Below are positions 7,201 through 12,515 of a stretch of 12,515 bases of DNA, in pieces. How positions within the stretch are numbered: the stretch's first letter is position 1; the number at the start of each line of letters is the position of its first letter. Position numbers and translations under genes: made by a program. Origin of the DNA: Bryobacterales bacterium (GTDB taxonomy: Bacteria; Acidobacteriota; Terriglobia; Bryobacterales; Bryobacteraceae); contig PKYZ01000562.1 of NCBI GenBank assembly GCA_003132865.1, forward strand, positions 1-12,515, read 5' to 3'. The notes beneath the pieces were generated by a model. It was not told where the DNA came from. It made no database searches and saw only the letters and a list, made by a program, of their open reading frames with translations.

Positions 7201-7254
7201 AAGGTCGCGCGCGACACGGTCGAGACGGGATTCTGGATCTTTGTTCGTCGGCAT
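4135..7254 (-). CDS. Gene B, amino part: very large protein of unknown function
   Basis: This 1039-residue frame begins MPTNKDPESRLDRVARDLSR at an ATG with GAGGA 7 nt upstream, so the start is well supported. It lies 30 bp after gene A, in one operon. There is no signal peptide or membrane helix. The amino end is charged and helical. Alternating hydrophobic stretches typical of beta sheet follow (TWVFMQRQFSL, QPAIFLRFPLRRI, SIFLTLEKKD). There is a proline run (APPPPPAFPY), a motif KPGFRDVFGNRFD, and a later helical part (FDELGRIAFRMLESETADLG, then SLLKSRENIANQLAIF). I recognise no enzyme signature. The last 21 codons (GLNWPRLSSLLG onward) are out of frame relative to the true coding sequence, which continues in the -1 frame from about 4201. 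The full protein would be about 1425 residues. Its role is unknown; pairing with gene A suggests a shared complex. Confidence 0.75.
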   Translation of the reverse strand: MPTNKDPESRLDRVARDLSRTLLHGARPADAGKNVRPATVLTGQQIRVDLPPGDLNFAFTTGGSNSPLTVDHAQAAATDQFMTDALGNDSAKYLSLSVDPDIPTWVFMQRQFSLTNPPTTAESVPAGTLTVAKLPSSVLKEVANHSGDSYVSLWSIDPVKQTGTLIPAANWQPAIFLRFPLRRISKPASVPEGTQVYELVGTPEGDRWFLDQLGLLPGPVVGNPPSVSSIFLTLEKKDSQGKLLRTPALAEWSIARTNLTQESRPAELMDFAIGAPPPPPAFPYIVLSGDPGQGQEALRLLGMASITNSGGYYFAGATGWTDAESLILAVLLKPKADPDASNKESAWVPLAANALALASGAAPDTVRFNGLQEVEITPYTPPGTISFGWTRTVPKDPATPKDKFGYGTLSIVDYSATDGSGQVVPMPDAIPVISPMQALTGNHYQKLGSGAAPGPEDLSALGDPDTPGSSAMRLLAAHHVDIVTAADPTATEIHYYRGTLVCYDRKSESPWQRLSDPKRRQISVKPGFRDVFGNRFDAASGPVFQLRLFYTDAIISPADWPGLHFAVYPETQTRQPSLTVELIYDKNGFDDKRGQRLREIRDQLRGVAGDVTVSFLADPLISGPKSLDRQKLIQHLDSWANGDAQLVLPLGSFPCDGAVADLTRFEPKVRIERKPDYLPADADLPKDQILAALIRNQLTSVTVAITLQTDAAPTAPPKPGDPERHDEFRLVAQKLKGVIASPRGLQVGFLRDHLNLHEIWLIPNSLFPSVPAGDASAAWSFATPCPLRNVLGNESFETPDFTRTTTSNPMWKKYGLPLAGQAAVDQDFDELGRIAFRMLESETADLGSLMPRANAVTMRSLLKSRENIANQLAIFNGTGKDSGFVVPLLDKTSPGDLYTAAVTRIAKDSFLGDLSSFYAVSTILQLPLEKPGNRKIQTFQGKVANNAKPGQPPDPKQPTFSEILLGGGDPKVTVLYDLPPQVTDPGDVPALPSLVVNIFHVQKPLPGAPSGASPFNEGPGLNWPRLSSLLGKAFRNRSR
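4197..4203 (-). other. Frame-change site joining the two parts of gene B
   Basis: The minus strand reads GAA GGC CCT GGA in the upstream frame. Protein-like sequence continues as GGC CCC TGG ATT GAA, meaning one base is missing from the C run or the ribosome would have to step back one base. The site does not match the usual X-XXY-YYZ slippery heptamer, so a mutation or a base-call error in the run of C is more likely than programmed frameshifting. Confidence 0.7.
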
Positions 7255-7261
7255 TTTCGAT

Positions 7262-7266
7262 TCCTC
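7262..7266 (-). promoter_or_regulatory. Ribosome binding site GAGGA for gene B
   Basis: GAGGA on the minus strand lies 7 nt before ATG-7254, inside the 30-bp gap after the stop of gene A. This fixes the start of gene B and supports one transcript for A and B. Confidence 0.65.
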
Positions 7267-7284
7267 GTGTTTACGATTGCGCAG

Positions 7285-10200
7285 TTATGGTTTCGCGAAC
7301 ATCTGACTCCAGATTTCGGACCATTTCAGGGACTTCGCCCTATCGTTGCGGGACTCCCCTTGCGTGTTCTGGATCAGCAGCCCCATCTCCGAGACTGTTC
7401 CGACGATCAGGTGCCGGCAGTATTCGACAAAGGCTGCATTGTCGCCGTCCATGGGACTGCCTTGCTCCATGACTTTTGACGGGGTTCCGATCACCGGCGG
7501 GCCGCCGGCCGGAACGTAGCGGAACGAGGAACCTGGCCACGGCGGAATCACCGCAAACGGTTCGTCCTGATTCTGCTGCAACGTCTTGAGCGCTGGCACG
7601 AACTGGTTCTTGACCACGGTGAGCACTGCGTTGGGGAAGCCGGTCCAGAAGGTCTTCTGCTTCATGCGAATCTGCATGTCGCTCACGGTGCCCAGCGTGA
7701 TCGGCGGATTGTCATAATCGCTCGGATTGCCGGTGGCGGATGGTAACAGCACCCAGCCGGTTAGGAAGCGCGCCAGATCGCCGAAGCAGTTATCGGCGGG
7801 CAGAACCTGCAGCATCATCGTGCCGACCACACAGGTCTTCGCGCCCCCGGCCTCGCCGACGTCGCTGGCATTGGCCATGCAGGGGAGCACTGTAGCGTAG
7901 ATGTTGAGGTCGCGCGAATCGGTCCAGTACTTGTATCCGAGGAGCCATGCGAACGGGGCATCCGCCAGAGCGGGGTTCAGGGTCGCGATGTCGACTAGGT
8001 CGAGATCGGCGGCCGCCAGTTGTGGGTCGCCGGCACTGTAAGGCTCCGGCTGGGATAGGCCGCCCAGTGTCTCCTCAAAGTGCCACGTGGCGCTAAAGGA
8101 GAGATGAATGGTGACGCTGACGCAGCCGACGTGAATTCCCACATCGACTCCGACGGTTAATCCGATATCGGCGAAAACGACAAACGGCAGGGTGATCAGA
8201 TAGTGATTGGAGCCCTGCTTTACTAGGACGCGACGGATCTCAAGTCCGACGTCGGCATAGGCGAGGATTCGCGCGGACGCCTGGATGATTGCGAAGCTTA
8301 CCCTTGCCGAGATGTCGAGCATCAGGCCCACGAACCCTCGGAGAGCCCAGAGGGTGGGATTGAAGAGATTCTTCTCTCCGGGGCGATAACCGGCTGCTCC
8401 CTCAAGACCGCCAAAGATCGTGATGGATGCTTCTGCGTTGAGAATGCCGATGGTGAAACTGCGGCCGATCCCGACCCGCGCCGCGAAGCCGAGCCGCAGA
8501 GTGCGAATGGCGTTCAGAAGCTGGGGGTCCGAAGCGCTGTAACCGTAGCCACCCTGGAAACTGAGCAGGTCAGACGCGGAGGCGGCGGTGATTCCGAAAT
8601 AGAAGCCGCCAGAACCGAGGAAGATCGCGATTTCGACTTGGGCGCTACGCGAGAAGTCGTTGTTCCAAGGGAAGCCGAAGTCGGCCAAGAAACCGCCGTC
8701 GGTGTGAACTTCGAGCCGCAGTACGGGCAGGCGGATGGTGGCGGCGCCGAACTGCATGGTGCGCATGGGTCCGGGCAGGCAAAACTCGATCGAGAAGATG
8801 CCCAACTGCCCGTTGACCCGCCGATAGAGAAGGTCGAGGTCGAAGCCGGAGATGTTGAGATCGAGGCCGTAGACGCCGGGGTCGGAGAGAGCTACGCCGA
8901 CGGTAAAGCCCCCTTTGTACTGCGCGGCAATGCTCCAGTTGTCGGAAGCGGGATTGGCTTTGTCGAGAAGCGTGCATACACTCGTGGCTTCGCCGATGCC
9001 CGAGAGCTTGTCGTGAAACTCTTTTACGATCCCCTTGGTGTCATTGGCCTTGGTTCCGTCGAGAGTAATGCGATAACCGCCGCCCACGTACCACGTCTTG
9101 TCGGCTGTTTCAAATCCAAGAGCCCAGCTGGGCTTGCGGTTGGATTCCGTCTTGATGAAGATGACGAACGCGATGGCGCTTTCGGCCGGCCACTGCTTCC
9201 CGAGGAAGACGACGCGGGCGCGAACCGCCTGGATCGCGACGGCGGTAAGGTTGTTGCCCGCGTCGAGGCATCGCTGAATGTTGAGCTTGTCCGCCTGCAG
9301 GCGGATGAACTGCTGAATGCCGATGTCGATCTTCCCGTTGAAGGTCGGAAACTGGATGCCGAAGGCGAAGCTGGGACTGCTGCCACCTTTCCAGCCGAGA
9401 AGAAGCGGAACGTGCAGACCACTAAGATCGCCCGCCAGCTTGCCGATCGATCCTAGATCCAAGTCCATGAGGAAGCCGAAGTGGAACTTCGTGCCCATCG
9501 CACCCCCGGTGTCCAGGTTGCCGAAGTTGATCGGCGAGAAGTTCAGATCGCCGAGATCGAGAAGGTTGCCGAACGCCACGCTCATGCCCTTGATCTTCAC
9601 GGGCAGGAAAGAGAGCAGCGACGCCGCGTCGCCGGGGTTGAAGTCGATGTCGGCGGAAATGCGCGGGGCACTGAAGCCGAAGGAAAGGGACGGCTGCTGT
9701 CGGGGCGGGTCCCCGTAGTCGTATGTAAACTGAAAACCGAACGACGACAGGCGGATCGATTTGACCGTGAACAGCGGAAGGTGCGTGAGCTTTTCGTTGA
9801 GAGTGAGCGTGCCGTCGATGTCGATGACTGCCGTCAGCTTCTGGTTGGCTTTCTTTGCCGGATTGCGATCCACCGACGTGACGCTGAGCTGAGCACGGGT
9901 GATTGTGAGCGTCTTCAGGAACGACGGAGCGGGAAAATCCACCGTCATCGGCGTGGGGCTGATCAGGCTGAAAACATCCCCAGTGCTTCCGTCGGGCAGC
10001 GTGCGGCTCTCGTAGTAACCGTCGAGTTCGAGCGACTTCAAACCACCGTCGTTCGGAGCCACTTTGTCCCAGAAAAGGTAGTCGAACTTCACGAACACCT
10101 TTGCCTGGAAAGTAGAGATCTGGCTGTTTGCGAAGGCTAGGTGGAGAGAGTCGACGATGAATCGGTAGCTGCGGTCCGGGTCGCTGGCGGCTCCCGGCTC

Positions 10201-12507
10201 TTTGTCCCCTTTGGTGGGGACGGGGGGCTTGGTCCTACCCTTCTGGTCGTACTGGACGAGGCCGAAGGCGGCGCCGGGACGCTTCGGCGTGGTTTTGGGT
10301 GGGAGGGTGAGGTCCGATTTTCGTGCAGGGACCACGTTGAGTCCGAAGTGATGGGCGCGCAGGCTGACCAGATCCGGACTCAGCCCCGGCCGAAGCGCCT
10401 CCAGGATGTTGGGCATGAGGGGGACGGGCAGGTCGAGTACGAGAATGCCCTGCCACGAAGGGTCGAACCACAGGGTCTCGAGGCCCTTGAGATACTGGTC
10501 AGTATTGCGCGAGGGCGCGTCGCCGAGATTGGTGAGCTCTTTGATTCCGGCGTTCCCTTTCGGCGCGAGGGCGATCTGGCAGGCCCACTGGCTCGTATCC
10601 TGAATGAGAGTGTCGAGGCTCTTGCCCGTGAAGTATTTGACGATGACAACCGATGCGCTCATCGGCTTGCCGATATTCGCGCACGGCGCTGCCGTATCGA
10701 GACCGTCCGGGCCGACGGAGAACTGGAATTCCCGCGCGTAGAGCGTGCCGGAGGGAGAGATGGTGTTGAGCGCCTGCGGCGTCGGGTTACTGAAAACCAT
10801 GAAGAGCTGGTTTCCGGCAAGAGCCTGCTGGATGTCGCTATAGAGAACGGGATCTGAATTGCAAATGCGTATCGAAAAATCGGTGTGGGGTGCCTCGCTG
10901 TCCGGATTGCCGAAGTAGAGGCGCGAGTAGTGGCCGTCCGCGGTGACTTCGGCGAGTAGACCCTGGGGAGTGATGGCGAGAGTTGCGGCCGGGTCGGCAC
11001 CTGCGTCTTCGGTATGCGGGGCCGCGATGTCGAGAGGATCGGGAGTTGGCGCAGGAATGGGTGCTGCCTTGTTGCGGCGGTACTGCGAAAGATGCGTGGC
11101 GTCGAAGCGGAGGATATCGCGGTTGGCGTTGTCGTCGGCAGGCTGGTAACCGGCTCTCGGAAAGACAGGCACCGGAACCTGTAGCGTGCCGTACTGCTGG
11201 CGGCGGCGGCGCAGATGGTCCGGGGCAACGTTGGGCTCTGATACGAACAGCGGCGCCTCGGCGGGTTGGGAGTGGAATGGTACAGCGATAGGTGCGGGCG
11301 CAGCGCCCACCGCGAGGAACTGCACGTGAGAGGTGATGGCGACGCCGCTGCGGTCGTCGAGAAGTCTCCGGGCGGCCGGGGAACCGCTTTCGCCTTCGAG
11401 AATGAACGCGGGCTGGCGTTTGACGAACCGGATGTGGGTGGCGTTGTTGAGATCGAAGAATTCTGTGGCGGCTGAACCCGCGACAAAATCGCGGGCGAGG
11501 ATGTTTAGCGGAGGAGCCGGATCGCCCGTTGCTGGACCCTTGATTGTGAAGTCGCCTTCTGGATGGAACAGGGTCTGGCTGCCCGAAGTGATGAGGCTCT
11601 GATCGGCCAGCATTCGATCATAGACGAAGCCGAGGCGCGCTGCGGCGTCCTTAGCGGGTGTCAAGGCGAAGCGAGCGCCTGCTGAGGTGAAGAATGAGGA
11701 ATGGACCTCTGCGTCGCCGAATAGCAGGCGGGAGTTCATTTCCCCGGCGAGCCAGTCAGGTGCACGAAGGTCGTCACGGGGATCCAGGAACACGCTGCAT
11801 TTCGCGCCGGCTCCGGCTGAGGCGACGACCTCGTCGCTGAACTGAGATGTCCAGACGCGGCAGGGTGCCGGATCGCCGCCCGGGGCGGGAGAAGCCTGAG
11901 GCCCGGCGATGAAGACGAACCCCGCGCGGCTGAGCGGATGCGGAGCGGATGGCGCGGGCCATGGAATTGAAAGGCCCACGGAACCGGCCACGAATCCTGA
12001 GGCACGGTCCAGCGACAAAGTGAGCAACTTCCCGCCGGAGGCGTTATCGATGCTCCATTGGGCTTTCGGGGAGGCGGTGAGAGTCAGCGTGAGATTGTTT
12101 CCGGAAGCGTCGGGAGCAATGGTGAAGTCGTCCAGTGTGTTCGGTGCCGTGCCGACATCGAGTCCCAGACTGATGTCACCGATCAGAACCGGTACTGCAT
12201 CCCCAGTGGGGAAGAAGTTGTCAGCGGGCAGAGTACCGGTGAATCTGGATTCGCGCCAGTATGCGAGTTTGCCCCAGCAGGCCGGCAGGTTGGGTGACGC
12301 GGAAAGCCTGTCGAATGCGGCGGTTGCGGTAGCCGGATCGAACAGCGGGCAAAACAAAACCGATCGACCGGCCGGATTCCACGCCGCGAGTATGTCCGAC
12401 AGGGAGTCAAAGGTATTGGGTCCGGCCGCAGCCTGCCAGAAAAAGACATGGTCGAGAACCCCGTCGGCCCGACCGTAGGCGACGAGCGTGCCGTTAGCCC
12501 GAAGTTC
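7285..12507 (-). CDS. Gene A: giant beta-rich protein of unknown function, 5' end unresolved
   Basis: The frame is open from 12507 to the TAA at 7285, about 1740 codons. The first usable start is TTG-12357, without a ribosome binding site, and the residues before it (ANGTLVAYGRADGVLDHVFF, then FDSLSDILAAWNP) already look like protein. I therefore treat it as incomplete at the amino end. An in-frame TAG lies at 12508-12510. Visible regions in order: a beta-rich amino third; a basic patch HLRRRRQQYG; a proline-rich linker PIPAPTPDPLDIAAP (about 11000-11080); a Lys/Pro-rich linker (about 10170-10340); a long central part of alternating strands such as GMSVAFGNLLDLGDLNFSPI (9500-9700); Gly-rich strands (GSGGFYFGITAA, near 8600); a strongly alternating stretch GLTVGVDVGIHVGCVSVTIH (8060-8200); and a mixed carboxyl domain. 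No catalytic motif or true transmembrane helix is visible. Large beta-rich families such as DUF6603 are comparators to test, not an assignment. Confidence 0.75.
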   Translation of the reverse strand, partial: ELRANGTLVAYGRADGVLDHVFFWQAAAGPNTFDSLSDILAAWNPAGRSVLFCPLFDPATATAAFDRLSASPNLPACWGKLAYWRESRFTGTLPADNFFPTGDAVPVLIGDISLGLDVGTAPNTLDDFTIAPDASGNNLTLTLTASPKAQWSIDNASGGKLLTLSLDRASGFVAGSVGLSIPWPAPSAPHPLSRAGFVFIAGPQASPAPGGDPAPCRVWTSQFSDEVVASAGAGAKCSVFLDPRDDLRAPDWLAGEMNSRLLFGDAEVHSSFFTSAGARFALTPAKDAAARLGFVYDRMLADQSLITSGSQTLFHPEGDFTIKGPATGDPAPPLNILARDFVAGSAATEFFDLNNATHIRFVKRQPAFILEGESGSPAARRLLDDRSGVAITSHVQFLAVGAAPAPIAVPFHSQPAEAPLFVSEPNVAPDHLRRRRQQYGTLQVPVPVFPRAGYQPADDNANRDILRFDATHLSQYRRNKAAPIPAPTPDPLDIAAPHTEDAGADPAATLAITPQGLLAEVTADGHYSRLYFGNPDSEAPHTDFSIRICNSDPVLYSDIQQALAGNQLFMVFSNPTPQALNTISPSGTLYAREFQFSVGPDGLDTAAPCANIGKPMSASVVIVKYFTGKSLDTLIQDTSQWACQIALAPKGNAGIKELTNLGDAPSRNTDQYLKGLETLWFDPSWQGILVLDLPVPLMPNILEALRPGLSPDLVSLRAHHFGLNVVPARKSDLTLPPKTTPKRPGAAFGLVQYDQKGRTKPPVPTKGDKEPGAASDPDRSYRFIVDSLHLAFANSQISTFQAKVFVKFDYLFWDKVAPNDGGLKSLELDGYYESRTLPDGSTGDVFSLISPTPMTVDFPAPSFLKTLTITRAQLSVTSVDRNPAKKANQKLTAVIDIDGTLTLNEKLTHLPLFTVKSIRLSSFGFQFTYDYGDPPRQQPSLSFGFSAPRISADIDFNPGDAASLLSFLPVKIKGMSVAFGNLLDLGDLNFSPINFGNLDTGGAMGTKFHFGFLMDLDLGSIGKLAGDLSGLHVPLLLGWKGGSSPSFAFGIQFPTFNGKIDIGIQQFIRLQADKLNIQRCLDAGNNLTAVAIQAVRARVVFLGKQWPAESAIAFVIFIKTESNRKPSWALGFETADKTWYVGGGYRITLDGTKANDTKGIVKEFHDKLSGIGEATSVCTLLDKANPASDNWSIAAQYKGGFTVGVALSDPGVYGLDLNISGFDLDLLYRRVNGQLGIFSIEFCLPGPMRTMQFGAATIRLPVLRLEVHTDGGFLADFGFPWNNDFSRSAQVEIAIFLGSGGFYFGITAASASDLLSFQGGYGYSASDPQLLNAIRTLRLGFAARVGIGRSFTIGILNAEASITIFGGLEGAAGYRPGEKNLFNPTLWALRGFVGLMLDISARVSFAIIQASARILAYADVGLEIRRVLVKQGSNHYLITLPFVVFADIGLTVGVDVGIHVGCVSVTIHLSFSATWHFEETLGGLSQPEPYSAGDPQLAAADLDLVDIATLNPALADAPFAWLLGYKYWTDSRDLNIYATVLPCMANASDVGEAGGAKTCVVGTMMLQVLPADNCFGDLARFLTGWVLLPSATGNPSDYDNPPITLGTVSDMQIRMKQKTFWTGFPNAVLTVVKNQFVPALKTLQQNQDEPFAVIPPWPGSSFRYVPAGGPPVIGTPSKVMEQGSPMDGDNAAFVEYCRHLIVGTVSEMGLLIQNTQGESRNDRAKSLKWSEIWSQMFAKP

Positions 12508-12515
12508 CTAGGCCC

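Noticed and set aside
8638..10857. Chain of plus-strand frames (272, 219 and 238 codons) opposite gene A
   Set aside because: These are antisense shadows in the same relative frame as the one opposite gene B, broken by stops and low in hydrophobic segments. Gene A is continuous across them.
10659..11486. Minus-strand frame of 275 codons inside gene A
   Set aside because: It is very rich in Ser, Pro, Arg and Thr, as expected for an out-of-frame reading of gene A, with no start signal.

Overview
This is a GC-rich bacterial window, most likely from an acidobacterium of the Solibacter/Bryobacter type. That placement rests on a twin-arginine DegT-like aminotransferase beside a URO-D-like gene, the wording of the integrase remnant, and TGnTAnnCT promoters set very close to start codons. 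It is an inference; no rRNA or marker gene is present.

Left part (1-2981) is a patchwork of small genes and gene debris. It holds a hypothetical protein gene (276-641), a short putative membrane protein gene (783-968), a broken tyrosine recombinase with a duplicated segment (about 1056-1617), and a 212-bp unit bounded by exact 29-bp inverted repeats (1618-1829). Next comes a divergent pair, a URO-D-like gene (minus) and a DegT/DnrJ-like aminotransferase gene (plus). Their shared promoter region is intact, but both genes lose their 3' portions. A small excisionase-type HTH gene on the minus strand (2691-2936) adjoins the aminotransferase break. This looks like a site of repeated insertion and deletion.

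Right part (2978-12515) is filled by one minus-strand operon of giant proteins. Gene A (7285-12507, about 1740 residues visible, 5' end unresolved) is followed after 30 bp by gene B, which has a good ribosome binding site. Gene B is read as two open frames (4135-7254 and 2978-4126). Translation shows they are the two parts of one protein of about 1425 residues, separated by a one-base frame change at about 4199-4203. The HTH gene follows directly.

I do not recognise a family for A or B. Both look rich in beta strands and have no visible membrane anchor or catalytic signature. Gene B also has no signal peptide; the start of A is missing, so that cannot be judged. Side by side they are the best candidate for an undescribed two-component assembly. 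No RNA genes, CRISPR array or convincing terminator were seen.
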